A stretch of 64,000 nt of DNA, from the NCBI GenBank assembly GCA_902543185.1, contig CACBXB010000004.1, positions 62,001 through 126,000 on the forward strand, read 5' to 3'. A program made the position numbers and the translations under genes. Source of the stretch: Paracoccaceae bacterium. Its GTDB lineage: Bacteria; Pseudomonadota; Alphaproteobacteria; Rhodobacterales; Rhodobacteraceae. The first letter of the stretch is position 1, and the number at the start of each line of letters is the position of its first letter. Shown piece by piece: positions 48,712 to 59,121 of the stretch. Under the pieces are notes generated by a model. The model saw nothing but the letters and a program-made list of their open reading frames with translations. It was not told the origin of the DNA and made no database searches.

Positions 48712-49632
48712 TTGCAAACAACCGTAAGTAAACCAATTGTTTTTGAAGGAATAGGTTTACATAAAGGCTTGTGGTCAAGGTTAGTAGTATTGCCGGCCAA
48801 TATCGATTCTGGGATCAGTTTCAAGAGAATTGATGTAAAGGAGGGTAATAAATTTATTCCTGCTGTTTTGGATAATGTAGTGGACAGCGAACTCTGCACC
48901 CAATTAGCGAATTCAGATGGAGTTAGTGTTTCAACTATTGAACACGTAATGGCAGCATTAACTGGATGCGGAATAAATAATGCTTTGTTAGAAATTGATG
49001 GACCAGAAGTTCCGATATTGGATGGTAGCGCATTAACATTTGTCAAGGCGATCCTTAAAACTGGAATTAAACTTCAGCGGCAATCATTAAAGGCAATACG
49101 GGTCCTTAAAACAGTTAAACATAGGCAAGGGTTGGCCTGGGCAAAATTTCAGCCAAGTACGAACCCAAAAATGAGTTTTTCTATTGAATTTTCTGATGCA
49201 GCAATAGGAACACAGAGTAAAACTTTGGATATGTCTAATGGCTCTTTCGTCCGTGAGCTTTGTGATAGTAGAACTTTTTGCCGTTATTCTGAGGTAGAAG
49301 CGATGAGATCCAAGGGATTGGCTCTTGGTGGCAGTTATAAAAATGCATTAGTAGTCGATGGTAAAAATGTTTTGTCCCCCGGTGGATTGCGTCATCCGGA
49401 CGAACCAGTAAGGCATAAGATGTTAGATGCACTGGGCGATATAGCATTAGCTGGATATCCAATTATTGGACATTATATTGGCAATAGAGCGGGCCATGGA
49501 ATAACCCATGGACTTCTCAGAAGTTTGTTCTCTGATGAAGGAAACTTTGAAATTATTTCTTGTGACAAAGAAACAGTTGATAATTTACCGGGCAGTGGTG
49601 TGAAACTATCTGAAGTCTGTAAAGTAGCTTAA
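48712..49632 (+). CDS. lpxC: UDP-3-O-acyl-N-acetylglucosamine deacetylase
   Basis: 306 residues from TTG 48712 (MQTTVSKPIVFEGIGLHKG), matching the usual LpxC start. A TTG at 48676 would add an unusual 12-residue extension. Zinc/active-site motifs are HVMAAL (His near 80), DGSALTFV and HKMLDALGDIALAG, with the histidine of AGHGITH. It is the committed step of lipid A synthesis and is sensitive to proteolysis in many bacteria. Promoter in the 166-base gap is unclear. Confidence 0.95.
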   Translation: MQTTVSKPIVFEGIGLHKGLWSRLVVLPANIDSGISFKRIDVKEGNKFIPAVLDNVVDSELCTQLANSDGVSVSTIEHVMAALTGCGINNALLEIDGPEVPILDGSALTFVKAILKTGIKLQRQSLKAIRVLKTVKHRQGLAWAKFQPSTNPKMSFSIEFSDAAIGTQSKTLDMSNGSFVRELCDSRTFCRYSEVEAMRSKGLALGGSYKNALVVDGKNVLSPGGLRHPDEPVRHKMLDALGDIALAGYPIIGHYIGNRAGHGITHGLLRSLFSDEGNFEIISCDKETVDNLPGSGVKLSEVCKVA

Positions 49633-49739
49633 ATACAAAATCTAATCTTTACGACTGGGTGTTTTTCAAAGATTTATTATATGCTAAAGGGCAGTATGTT
49701 TTTGAAGTACAAACTTAGTCCTGTTGGAGAAAATTGTAA

Positions 49740-50585
49740 ATGACTTGGCTTAAAGCTACTGTAACGCCTCTAATATTTTATTTAATCTTTACTTTACTTT
49801 CAAATTGTTCAGACAACCAAGCTGATACTGCAAATAATACCTCTGAGGATCAGGCAGCCGAGGAAATTTTTAATTCTGGAGAAAAAGAAATTCTTCGAAA
49901 GCGGTACAGCGATGCGGCTGAAAAATTTACCGAAGTTGAAAGACTTTATCCTTATTCGGATTGGGCAAAACGAGCACTAATCATGCAGGTTTATTCTTAT
50001 CATAAAGATGAATCTTATGATAATGTGGTGAGTGCCGCAAATCGATTTATTGAATTTCACCCTAATGACAAGGATGTGCCGTACGCTTATTATCTAATAG
50101 GTTTAAGCTATTATGACCGAGTCCTTGCGATTGGTCGTGATCAAGAATTGGCAAACGAAGCTCTAAAAGTTTTTAATTTAATTAAAGAGGAATATCCGGA
50201 AAGTGAGTACGCCTCAAATTCAGAGATTAGATTTAACTTTTTAAGAGATCATTTAGCCAGTAAAGAAATGGAGGTAGGGCGATATTATCTGAAACGCGCC
50301 CATTTTCCTCCTGCCATTAATAGATTTAGAGGTGTTATCGAAGAATTTTCAACGACATCTCAGGTTCCAGAAGCTTTGCACAGACTAGTAGAAGCTTATT
50401 TAAGCCTAGGATTGGTGAATGAAGCTCAAACAGCGGGTGCGATCTTAGGGCACAACTATAAATCAACAGAGTGGTATGATCGGACTTTCGAGCTATTAGG
50501 AAGTAAAGGTTTGAAACCCAAATCTTCCGGCAACAGCTGGTTAAATCAAATATACCGACAAGTTGTTAAGGGACAGTGGTTGTAA
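49740..50585 (+). CDS. bamD: Outer-membrane assembly lipoprotein BamD
   Basis: 281 residues. The signal peptide is followed by the lipobox LLSNC, giving a lipid-modified cysteine near residue 23. Five TPR-like helical repeats follow (FNSGEKEILRKRYSDAAEKF; VPYAYYLIGLSYYD and others). BamD is an essential part of the BAM complex that inserts beta-barrels in the outer membrane. It is followed by recN after 6 bases; this bamD-recN order after lpxC is common in alphaproteobacteria. Confidence 0.95.
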   Translation: MTWLKATVTPLIFYLIFTLLSNCSDNQADTANNTSEDQAAEEIFNSGEKEILRKRYSDAAEKFTEVERLYPYSDWAKRALIMQVYSYHKDESYDNVVSAANRFIEFHPNDKDVPYAYYLIGLSYYDRVLAIGRDQELANEALKVFNLIKEEYPESEYASNSEIRFNFLRDHLASKEMEVGRYYLKRAHFPPAINRFRGVIEEFSTTSQVPEALHRLVEAYLSLGLVNEAQTAGAILGHNYKSTEWYDRTFELLGSKGLKPKSSGNSWLNQIYRQVVKGQWL

Positions 50586-50591
50586 AGTATC

Positions 50592-52259
50592 ATGCTTCAT
50601 GAGCTTGAAATCAAAGATATTCTATTAATTAAGAGATTATCTTTAGAATTTTCCTCCGGCCTTAACGCATTCACAGGTGAGACTGGAACAGGAAAGTCAA
50701 TTTTACTTGATTGTCTCGGCTTTGCTTTAGGAGCCCGAGGTCAAGCTTCAATGGTGCGCGATGGAATGGAAAGAGGAGAAGTCGTAGCTGTTTTTTCCAC
50801 AAATAACTCCAGCAAAGTTAACTTAATTCTTGATGAAGCGGATATTCCGAAATCTGATGAATTAATAATTCGAAGAGTAAATTTTTCTGATGGTCGTAAA
50901 GCAGCCTGGGTAAATGATAAACGCGTTTCTTCTGAGTTTTTGAGATATTTAGGCCAAAACCTGATTGAATTTCATGGGCAGCATGATGAACGTGGCCTTT
51001 TGGATGCTAAGGGACATTTACATCTCTTGGATCAATTTGCCAAAACCGGGCCAGCATTAAGTTTAGTAAAAAAAGCTTTCCTTAACTTTAAAGAAAATCA
51101 AAAGGCTTTAGAAGCGTTTACCAAGAAAAATCAAGAGCTTGCCGATGAAGAGGATTTTATTAGGCATAATTTAAAAGAAATTTCTGACTTAGGGACTTAT
51201 CCAGGTGAGGAGACTGAGCTAGATACCAAGCGAAGATTAATGCAAAACTCTCAAAGTATTCGTGAAAATATTACTGAAGCTAGTTCTTTAGTTGATAGTG
51301 GCGGTGCCGAAGGTCAGTTAAGCAGTGCAATAAAGTGCTTAGAGAAAGTTGCTAAAAATGTCGAGAATGTTTTAGATGAACCAATTGAAGCTCTTGGCAG
51401 AGCTCAATTTGAATTACAAGAAGCGCAGTCTGGTATCTTTGATGTGCTATCTAATTTGAGCTTTAATCCAGACGAGTTGGAGATACTCGAAGACCGTTTG
51501 TTTACTATTAGAGGTATTGCTCGAAAGTACAAACTAACAGTAGATCAGCTTCCAGAATTAGAACAAAAATTAAAAGAAAAATTAACTTTTTTAGAAAATG
51601 GTACAAAGAATATTGAAGGCTTGAAAATTAATTATGACGAGTCTTTCAAAGAATTTGATCACTTGTCAAAGAGGTTATCGAGAGAACGGGAAAAAGCTGC
51701 GGCTATATTGGACAAAATGGTTGAAAAAGAACTGAAGCCGTTAAAAATGGAAAGAGCAAGATTTAAAACTGAAATTAAGCATGTAGGTCCAAGTGAATTA
51801 GGTCAAGACTCAGTTACTTTCACAATTTCTACAAATGCGGGTGGCAAGTTTGGCGCTCTTCTAAAGATGGCATCCGGAGGAGAACTAAGTAGGTTTCTTC
51901 TTGCTCTAAAGGTTTGCCTCGCAAATGATCAAAATGGAGTTTCCATGGTTTTTGATGAGATAGATCGAGGTGTGGGTGGAGCAACGGCCGATGCGGTTGG
52001 CCGACGCCTTGTGCAGTTGGCCAAAAACAATGCTCAAGTTTTGGTGGTTACACATTCCCCGCAAGTTGCGGCTTTAGCGCAGAGGCATTTCTTAGTCTCA
52101 AAAGTTATTGAAGATGAGAAAACTTTGTCTCATGTAAATCATATTAAAGGTGAGGATAGCGTCGAAGAAATAGCCCGTATGATTTCTGGAGATAGAATAA
52201 CGGATGAGGCCAGAGAGGCGTCGAGAGTTTTGATTTCTGGGGAATCTAAAAATAATTAA
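50592..52259 (+). CDS. recN: DNA repair protein RecN
   Basis: 555 residues, SMC-like. The N-terminal ATPase half has GETGTGKSILLDCL (Walker A). A coiled-coil middle (about 155-370) follows, then the C-terminal half with LLKMASGGELSRFLLALK (signature) and MVFDEIDRGVGG (Walker B). The HGQHDERGLLD loop is typical. It acts in double-strand-break repair with RecA. Its stop overlaps the convergent FAD-dehydrogenase gene by 14 bases. No GTTC-N7-GTTC LexA box was seen upstream. Confidence 0.97.
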   Translation: MLHELEIKDILLIKRLSLEFSSGLNAFTGETGTGKSILLDCLGFALGARGQASMVRDGMERGEVVAVFSTNNSSKVNLILDEADIPKSDELIIRRVNFSDGRKAAWVNDKRVSSEFLRYLGQNLIEFHGQHDERGLLDAKGHLHLLDQFAKTGPALSLVKKAFLNFKENQKALEAFTKKNQELADEEDFIRHNLKEISDLGTYPGEETELDTKRRLMQNSQSIRENITEASSLVDSGGAEGQLSSAIKCLEKVAKNVENVLDEPIEALGRAQFELQEAQSGIFDVLSNLSFNPDELEILEDRLFTIRGIARKYKLTVDQLPELEQKLKEKLTFLENGTKNIEGLKINYDESFKEFDHLSKRLSREREKAAAILDKMVEKELKPLKMERARFKTEIKHVGPSELGQDSVTFTISTNAGGKFGALLKMASGGELSRFLLALKVCLANDQNGVSMVFDEIDRGVGGATADAVGRRLVQLAKNNAQVLVVTHSPQVAALAQRHFLVSKVIEDEKTLSHVNHIKGEDSVEEIARMISGDRITDEAREASRVLISGESKNN

Positions 52260-53628
52260 TTTTTTTTACAAGTTTGCCAGGGTTCATTATATTTGATGGA
52301 TCTAAAGCTTCTTTTATGTGACCCATCACATTCCATGCGTGGCCAAGTTGTTCGTGCATAAAGTCAAGCTTGCCTATGCCTATTCCATGTTCTCCAGAAC
52401 ATGTTCCACCTAAACTTATTGCTAAATTTGCCATTTTGTTGGCAATAGCTTTTGCAGCTTTCATCTCCTTAGGATCTTCAGGGTCAACTAATAAAATAGC
52501 ATGAAAATTTCCATCTCCCACGTGGCCCAAAATTGGTCCCGATATTCCACTTCTGGATATATCTTTTTGGGTTTCTAATACCGCTTTACCCAATTCGGTC
52601 TGAGGAACGCATATATCAGTTACTATAGCTCTTTTCCCGGGTGCAGAGGCTAAAATCGCATAGTAACCTTTGTGGCGTAAAGCCCAGAGTTCCTTTCGCT
52701 CTTCTTCTTTAGAGGACCACTGAAATTGCATTCCGCCATGCTCAGAGCATGCTGATTTAAAGTTTCCAATGTCACTGGGAGAGGATTTTTCTGAACTATG
52801 CAGCTCAAAAAGAAGGTGCGGTTTTAAAGGTAAATTTAATTTGGAATAGGCATTGAAAGCTTCAACTGATTTTTCGTCTAGGAATTCAAGTCGCGCTACA
52901 GGGGCTCCAGTAAAAGTTATGTCCTGTACTGCTTTAACAGCATCATTAATTGTATCAAAAGCAACTACTCCAGAGGTAACTAATTCTGGGATAGGGTGAA
53001 GTTTAACTGTAATTTTTGTAATAAGTCCCAGCGTGCCTTCTGCTCCTATAAATAGAGAGGTAAGATCATAGCCCGCCGCTGACTTCTTTGCTTTTGTGTT
53101 AGTACTGATGCATTCACCGTTTGCTAATACTATTTCCAGACTTTGAATATTTTCTCTCATTGTACCATAGCGAATAGTGGTTGTTCCAGAAGCCCTAGTT
53201 GACGCCATTCCTCCCAGAGTTGCATTTGCGCCAGGATCTACAGAAAAGAATAGCCCTGAATGCCTTAACTCAGTATTTAACTGCTCTCTGGTTACACCCG
53301 GCTCTAATGTTGCTGACATATTATAGGGGTCGATTTCTAAGACTTTGCACATTTTTGAAAAATCGACACAGATACCGCCGTTTATAGCAGCTGTATGCCC
53401 CTCCAAAGATGTACCAATTCCATAACCAATCAGAGGGATTTTAGCTTCCTGACAAATATTCACAAGAAAAACCACATCTTCAGTGGTGATCGGATATACC
53501 ACTGCATCTGGTGCGTAAATTGGGAAGTAAGACTCACTGCGCCCATGATTTTTGATATCCGAAGGCGATACTGACCATCGTTCGCCGAAATGATTTTGTA
53601 ATGTTTCAAAAGATTTTTTATTGTACAT
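52246..53628 (-). CDS. FAD-linked 2-hydroxyacid dehydrogenase (D-lactate/glycolate type)
   Basis: 460 residues. The FAD-binding type 4 domain has IGYGIGTSLEGHTAA and GGMASTRASGTTTIRYGTMRE. The C-terminal FAD-oxidase domain ends in SGEHGIGIGKLDFM with the catalytic histidine-type GEHG motif. HVGDGNFHAIL is the other signature. It oxidises D-lactate or glycolate, passing electrons to a respiratory acceptor or cytochrome c. No GlcE/GlcF partner is present, which favours a D-lactate-type single enzyme, but substrate is not certain. Confidence 0.9.
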   Translation of the reverse strand: MYNKKSFETLQNHFGERWSVSPSDIKNHGRSESYFPIYAPDAVVYPITTEDVVFLVNICQEAKIPLIGYGIGTSLEGHTAAINGGICVDFSKMCKVLEIDPYNMSATLEPGVTREQLNTELRHSGLFFSVDPGANATLGGMASTRASGTTTIRYGTMRENIQSLEIVLANGECISTNTKAKKSAAGYDLTSLFIGAEGTLGLITKITVKLHPIPELVTSGVVAFDTINDAVKAVQDITFTGAPVARLEFLDEKSVEAFNAYSKLNLPLKPHLLFELHSSEKSSPSDIGNFKSACSEHGGMQFQWSSKEEERKELWALRHKGYYAILASAPGKRAIVTDICVPQTELGKAVLETQKDISRSGISGPILGHVGDGNFHAILLVDPEDPKEMKAAKAIANKMANLAISLGGTCSGEHGIGIGKLDFMHEQLGHAWNVMGHIKEALDPSNIMNPGKLVKKINYF

Positions 53629-53707
53629 TTGATGTTAATTTACCAAATAATTATTATGTTGTTTAAATTATTATAACTCACAATTTAAATCCCTCACTTT
53701 CAATATT

Positions 53708-55504
53708 TTAGAGTGGTCTTGTCATAGTTTTTAACCAAGCCTTTGTCGGAGCTGTCACAAGGTCTTTTGCACGTTTCCAGCACTGACTGTGATAATTGTT
53801 TATCCATTCAAGCTCATAACTATCCAATAAACTCATAGATATTAAACGCCTATCTATGGGAACAAACGTAAGAGTTTCAAATTCTAAAAAAGAGTTGTCA
53901 GTTTTTAATTCAGAATTTTTCACCAGAATAAGATTTTCAATTCTTATTCCAAATTTTCCTTCTTTGTAAAAGCCTGGTTCATTTGAGACAATCATACCTT
54001 CTTTGAATTCGACATCTGAAAATTTTGATATCCGTTGCGGGCCTTCATGGACGCTCAGATAATGCCCTACGCCGTGACCTGTTCCGTGTGCATAATCTTG
54101 GCCAATTTGCCACAGAGGCGCTCGAGCGAAGGCATCAATATCTCTGCCGCTTGTGCCACATGGGAATTTTAATTTTGATATTGCAACTAAGCCTTTTAAA
54201 ACCCGGGTAAAAGCACTTTTAACCTCCGTACTTTGTGTCCCAATTGGTATTGTCCTCGTTATGTCCGTTGTACCATCGAGATATTGACCTCCGCTATCTA
54301 CAAGTAGCACATCACCTGTTTTTATTGTCCTATTACTTGAGTAATTAACACGATAATGGGGCAACGCGGCGTTGGGGCCTGAAGCTGCTATAGTATCGAA
54401 ACTAATTTCTCTAAGATTTTTATCTTTTCTTCGAATATTTTCTAGCTTTATTACAGCATCAATTTCGTCAAATTTATTCTCAGTTTGCCTGTCCACCCAG
54501 GAAAGAAATTCACACATATGAACGGCGTCGCGCTTGTGGCATATTCTTGCATGTTTCAGTTCAACATGATTTTTGCATGCCTTTGGTAAGATTATGGGAT
54601 CTTCACCCATAATAAGCTTGCAACCGTTGCTTTGAAGTGTTTTGACAGCCGCGAAGGGAACTGTTGCTTCATCCACGAGGACAGATCCTTTTAGTTTGGT
54701 AAGAGCCGTTTCAAAACTTTCTACAGCAGAAACTTTAACAAAGCTTTTCAGACGACTGATAGAATTTGATATATTTTCATTTTCGCAAAATAATTTGATC
54801 TTTCCATTGCTGTTGATTAGCAAAAATGCATGCAATATTGGGTTATGGATTACGTCGTTCCCGCGCAAATTAAGAAGCCAAGCTATACTGTCTGGCAATG
54901 TGATTACTGCCACATCGGCTTTTTTGAATTTAATATTTTCTGCAATCTGCTGACATTTATCTGTTGCAGTAATTCCGGCCAACTTAACAGGGTAACTCAT
55001 TGCTTGGTTGGATATTTTAAGGGGACGGGTCAACCAGACTTTATCAATGAGATTATTAGAGGGTACAAAATCAATATCTGTATCCTCAAAAGCTTCACTT
55101 AGCGCAACAATTTCCCTGTGTGAGTGAAGCCATGGATCAAATCCAATTTTCCCCTTAATTATATTTTTTTCAATCCACCGTAAAAATTTCTTTTTATTCC
55201 AGTGAACTACTTCAAATGGTGATTTTGTTTGTTTTTTAGCTTGGATGCTGTAGCGGCCGTCCACGAATACTCCAGCACTATCATTTCCAACAATACAAAT
55301 GCCAGCTGAACCTGTAAAACCTGTAAGCCATGACAATCTCTCATCACATGCCGCAACATATTCCCCTTGGTGAACATCAGAACGAGGAACAAGGTAGCCT
55401 GATAAATAATTTTTTTTCAGTTCGGCCTGGACCATAGATAATCTGAAAGGAGTTTCTTCCCTTTTAGATGAATCCTCAAAAGATTGAAAGAAAGCTGTTT
55501 TCAT
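53708..55504 (-). CDS. pepP: Xaa-Pro aminopeptidase P (M24B)
   Basis: 598 residues, the long three-domain form (two creatinase-like N-terminal domains, then the pita-bread domain). Metal ligands lie in LLVDSGGQYLDGTTDITRT (both aspartates), GTGHGVGHYLSVHEGP (histidine) and IVSNEPGFYKEGKFGIRIEN (glutamates). It removes N-terminal residues ahead of proline in cytoplasmic peptides. It is adjacent to cobT, 2 bases after its stop, which is transcriptional linkage rather than shared function. Confidence 0.95.
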   Translation of the reverse strand: MKTAFFQSFEDSSKREETPFRLSMVQAELKKNYLSGYLVPRSDVHQGEYVAACDERLSWLTGFTGSAGICIVGNDSAGVFVDGRYSIQAKKQTKSPFEVVHWNKKKFLRWIEKNIIKGKIGFDPWLHSHREIVALSEAFEDTDIDFVPSNNLIDKVWLTRPLKISNQAMSYPVKLAGITATDKCQQIAENIKFKKADVAVITLPDSIAWLLNLRGNDVIHNPILHAFLLINSNGKIKLFCENENISNSISRLKSFVKVSAVESFETALTKLKGSVLVDEATVPFAAVKTLQSNGCKLIMGEDPIILPKACKNHVELKHARICHKRDAVHMCEFLSWVDRQTENKFDEIDAVIKLENIRRKDKNLREISFDTIAASGPNAALPHYRVNYSSNRTIKTGDVLLVDSGGQYLDGTTDITRTIPIGTQSTEVKSAFTRVLKGLVAISKLKFPCGTSGRDIDAFARAPLWQIGQDYAHGTGHGVGHYLSVHEGPQRISKFSDVEFKEGMIVSNEPGFYKEGKFGIRIENLILVKNSELKTDNSFLEFETLTFVPIDRRLISMSLLDSYELEWINNYHSQCWKRAKDLVTAPTKAWLKTMTRPL

Positions 55505-55506
55505 GT

Positions 55507-57384
55507 TTAGCCAATCTTTTTTAAACCCATTGCCCTGGCTCGGGCCCTTGGATCTGTGTCAAACAAAGCTGCTAACTGCTCTGTCATTGCCCCAGCCAAT
55601 TGTTCGACGTCGGTAATCGTAACTGCTCTTTCATAATATCTTGTAACATCGTGACCAATTCCGATAGCAAGCAACTCTACTGTATTTCTACGTTCCACCA
55701 TGTCTATCACATCTCTAAGATGTTTTTCTAAATAATTTGCAGGATTAACCGATAATGTACTATCGTCTACCGGTGCACCATCTGAAATAACCATTAATAT
55801 TTTTCGCTGTTCAGCTCGGGCTGTCATCCTCCGATGGGCCCATTCAAGGGCTTCCCCATCAATATTTTCCTTAAGGAGGCCTTCTTTCATCATAAGGCCT
55901 AAATTGGGACGAGAGCGTCGCCATGGTGCATCGGCCCCTTTATAAATAATATGCCGTAGGTCATTTAAACGACCTGGTTGCTGAGGTCTCCCATCGTTCA
56001 ACCAACGCTCTCTAGATTGGCCGCCTTTCCAAGCTCTGGTTGTAAACCCAAGAATTTCAACTTTAACGTTGCATCTCTCAAGTGTTCTTGCAAGGACATC
56101 CGCACAAATTGCAGCAATTGATATTGGTCTTCCCCTCATTGACCCAGAGTTGTCTAATAAGAGTGTTACCACGGTATCGCGGAATTCTGTATCTTGCTCC
56201 ATTTTAAAGCTAAGGGGCGTGGTCGGGTTTGCAACAATACGAGCGAGCCTACCAGCGTCAAGAATGCCCTCTTCTAAATCAAACAACCAGCTCCGGTTCT
56301 GTTGGGCTTGAAGTCGTCTTTGCAGTTTGTTTGCTAATCTACTCACTGCACCCTTTAATGGCTCTAGCTGTTGATCTAAATATGCTCTTAAGCGCTCCAG
56401 CTCTACAGGTTCAGCAAGTTCCTCTGCGTGAACCTCTTCATCATAATCTCTAGCAAAAACTTTGTAATTAGGGTCAGCTTCAGAAATCGGCTGAGGTGCT
56501 GGAGGTTCGACCGGCGACTCGCCTTCAGGTAATTCTGTTTCCTCAGACATATCATCGGAAGCATCATCATCAAGTGAAACAGTGGCTTGTCCAGCATCTT
56601 GTTGCTCCTCTTGAGACTGTTCTGGATTAGCGTCACTTTCTTCGTCCTGGCTGTCTTGCTCTCCTGTGCTTTCTGGATTATCCTCCTCGTCAGCGTCGTC
56701 TTGAAATTGCTCTTCGTCCTCATCATCCATATTATCTGGATCGTTACCAAGCTGATCGCCGTAACCAAGATCGGTTATCACTTGACGGGCAAACTTTGCA
56801 AACTGACTTTGATCCTCTAATTGATCTGAAACATTCTCTATCGTTTTCCCCGCCTGAGTTTCTAGAAAGTCGCGCCAAAGATTTAAAACATTTTGAGCAC
56901 CCTCCGGTAGTTCACGACCTGTGAATAGACTCCGAATTAAAAAACCAGCTGCGTCTGACAATGGTGCTTCAGATCTTTCTTTGATATCTCTATATCCCAT
57001 CCTGTCTGTGTCTGAAGCTATTTTCGCATCAATATTGCCGGCGGTACCTGGCATGTCTCGGGCTCCCAAAGATTCGCAACGCGCGATTTCCATAGCCTCG
57101 TAAATCTCTTGAGCAATTCCCCCTTCGGGTACGTAGCGGGCGTGGGTTTTTTCATTATGGTAGCGATGATATAGAGCAAGAGCATCTGAAGTGCCGCGGG
57201 CTATTAAGACTTCTTCACGACTCATTCTTCGACTTATTTGTGGAAGTCTTACACTAACTCCCGAAATACCAGATGGGTCAACAGTATAATTAATGTTCAA
57301 TTCGGGATTATTAGCCATTACTTTCGTAGCTTCAGCTAAAGCTTTTTTAAATGGATCTGCTGGATTATCAGAATTACTGGCCAT
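55507..57384 (-). CDS. cobT: Cobaltochelatase subunit CobT
   Basis: 625 residues. The N-terminal CobT domain (about 1-200) is followed by a very acidic, Asp/Glu/Gln-rich stretch (about 215-305) and a C-terminal von Willebrand A domain with the MIDAS motif DNSGSMRG. With CobS and CobN it inserts cobalt into hydrogenobyrinic a,c-diamide in aerobic B12 synthesis. CobS lies 62 bases upstream in the same direction. CobN is not in the window. The acidic linker is typical of the family. Confidence 0.97.
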   Translation of the reverse strand: MASNSDNPADPFKKALAEATKVMANNPELNINYTVDPSGISGVSVRLPQISRRMSREEVLIARGTSDALALYHRYHNEKTHARYVPEGGIAQEIYEAMEIARCESLGARDMPGTAGNIDAKIASDTDRMGYRDIKERSEAPLSDAAGFLIRSLFTGRELPEGAQNVLNLWRDFLETQAGKTIENVSDQLEDQSQFAKFARQVITDLGYGDQLGNDPDNMDDEDEEQFQDDADEEDNPESTGEQDSQDEESDANPEQSQEEQQDAGQATVSLDDDASDDMSEETELPEGESPVEPPAPQPISEADPNYKVFARDYDEEVHAEELAEPVELERLRAYLDQQLEPLKGAVSRLANKLQRRLQAQQNRSWLFDLEEGILDAGRLARIVANPTTPLSFKMEQDTEFRDTVVTLLLDNSGSMRGRPISIAAICADVLARTLERCNVKVEILGFTTRAWKGGQSRERWLNDGRPQQPGRLNDLRHIIYKGADAPWRRSRPNLGLMMKEGLLKENIDGEALEWAHRRMTARAEQRKILMVISDGAPVDDSTLSVNPANYLEKHLRDVIDMVERRNTVELLAIGIGHDVTRYYERAVTITDVEQLAGAMTEQLAALFDTDPRARARAMGLKKIG

Positions 57385-57446
57385 TTTGAAACAGATTCCT
57401 ACAATTTATTATACGATCAAATTCTTTACGATCTTATCTTGTCATT

Positions 57447-58436
57447 TTAGCTCACACTCATTGCGGCTGCGCTTTCGGGCAATTCCTCATCAAAACATCG
57501 TTGGTAAAATTCGGCAACGGTTTGCCTTTCTAATTCGTCACATTTATTCAGAAAAGAAAGCCTAAAAGCATAACCCATGCTACGAAAAATCTCCGCATTC
57601 TGTGCCCAATTTATTACAGTCCTGGGGCTCATAACGGTAGATAAGTCGCCATTCATAAAAGCGGTTCGTGTCAGATCAGCTACTGTTACCATCTGTTTGA
57701 TTGTTTTTCGCCCGGCATCAGTGTTGTAATTTGGTGCTTTTGCCAAAACAATCGAAGTCTCAGCTTCTACTGATAAGTAGTTTAAAGTGGCTACTAAAGA
57801 CCATCTATCCATCTGAGCTTGGTTTATTTGTTGGGTTCCATGATACAAACCTGTAGTATCTCCTAAACCAACTGTATTTGCCGTGGCAAACAGTCTAAAG
57901 TTTGGGTTTGGCTGGATTATTTCATTTTGATCCATGAGTGTTAATTTCCCATCATGTTCTAGAACCCTCTGAATTACAAACATGACATCCGCTCTCCCGG
58001 CATCATATTCGTCAAATACAATTGCGACTGGATTTCTTAAAGCCCAAGGGAGTATCCCTTCGTGGAATTCAGTGATCTGCACACCATCTCTGAGTTTTAT
58101 CGCGTCTTTACCTATTAAATCGATACGGCTGATGTGGCTGTCCAAATTAACACGAACTGCTGGCCACTTAAGCCTGGCGGCGACTTGTTCAATATGCGTC
58201 GACTTTCCAGTTCCATGGTAACCTTGAATCATCACACGTCTATTATGTGAGAAGCCCGCTAAAATGGCTAACGTAGTGTCAGGATCAAATTTATAAGTTT
58301 CATCAATATCAGGAACCCTGTCAGATTCTTCTTCGAAACCCTTAACTACCATATCAGTTTCTATGCCAAAGGTTTCTCTTACTGAGATTTCTTTATTGGG
58401 CTTATTGCTCGCGTCATTCTTGTTATCAGTCATCAT
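57447..58436 (-). CDS. cobS: Cobaltochelatase subunit CobS
   Basis: 329 residues from ATG 58436 ([13 protein letters not shown]). The open frame reaches 58526, but AAGGA lies just ahead of 58436 and family proteins have about this length. The AAA+ motifs are [13 protein letters not shown] (Walker A) and [10 protein letters not shown] (Walker B). It forms the chelatase motor with CobT, which follows. [14 protein letters not shown] near the N terminus is the family signature. It is divergent from msrB. Confidence 0.97.
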   Translation of the reverse strand: MMTDNKNDASNKPNKEISVRETFGIETDMVVKGFEEESDRVPDIDETYKFDPDTTLAILAGFSHNRRVMIQGYHGTGKSTHIEQVAARLKWPAVRVNLDSHISRIDLIGKDAIKLRDGVQITEFHEGILPWALRNPVAIVFDEYDAGRADVMFVIQRVLEHDGKLTLMDQNEIIQPNPNFRLFATANTVGLGDTTGLYHGTQQINQAQMDRWSLVATLNYLSVEAETSIVLAKAPNYNTDAGRKTIKQMVTVADLTRTAFMNGDLSTVMSPRTVINWAQNAEIFRSMGYAFRLSFLNKCDELERQTVAEFYQRCFDEELPESAAAMSVS

Positions 58437-58615
58437 TAAGTCCTTAAAAGCACACCGCTCATCAAGTGCAACATATATCGGGATTCCACAAGGGGAAGGA
58501 AAAAAATAAATAAACACTATATACAATTTTAAGAGATCGTTCTCGTTGCTCTAATTAATCTGCAAAACAGAGTATTGGGCAAATAAATACTATAATAATG
58601 AGATGGGATTGAAAA

Positions 58616-59092
58616 ATGAATCGAAGGAATTTTTTTAAGAACTCGACTACTGCAATCTTGGCTGCTTTTTTTCCAGCTAAAGTTTTAGCTAAAGAGGCAA
58701 AGAAATTTGAAATCACGAGAACTAAGCGTGAATGGAAAGCCTTACTTTCTGACTTGGAATATAAAGTTATGCGAAAACACGGTACCGAGCGGGCCTTTAC
58801 TTCACCACTTGATAAACTTTTTGAGGAAGGAGTTTATCATTGTAAAGGTTGCGATTTAGCGCTCTATTCTTCTGTGCACAAATATAATTCGGGCACAGGT
58901 TGGCCTAGTTTTTGGCAAGCATTACCTGGAGCAATTGGGACACAAACAGATAAAAAGTTTTTTATGGTTCGAACAGAATGTCATTGTAGTAGGTGTGGAT
59001 CCCATCTGGGCCATATCTTCGATGATGGACCACAGCCAACGGGAAAAAGACATTGTATAAATGGTGTGAGTTTGAGTTTTAAAAAAAGTTAA
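58616..59092 (+). CDS. msrB: Peptide methionine-(R)-S-oxide reductase MsrB with Tat-like signal
   Basis: 158 residues. MNRRNFFKNSTTAILAAFFPAKVLAK is a twin-arginine-type signal with cleavage expected after about residue 25, so it is probably periplasmic. Zinc cysteines are C76/C79 (CKGC) and C124/C127 (CSRC). The catalytic Cys147 lies in KRHCINGVSL. GTGWPSFW is the substrate region. It reduces methionine-R-sulfoxide in oxidised proteins. It sits alone between cobS and the DnaJ-like gene. Confidence 0.93.
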   Translation: MNRRNFFKNSTTAILAAFFPAKVLAKEAKKFEITRTKREWKALLSDLEYKVMRKHGTERAFTSPLDKLFEEGVYHCKGCDLALYSSVHKYNSGTGWPSFWQALPGAIGTQTDKKFFMVRTECHCSRCGSHLGHIFDDGPQPTGKRHCINGVSLSFKKS

Positions 59093-59121
59093 TCATTATA
59101 TTTTACAAAAGACAGACTCTT

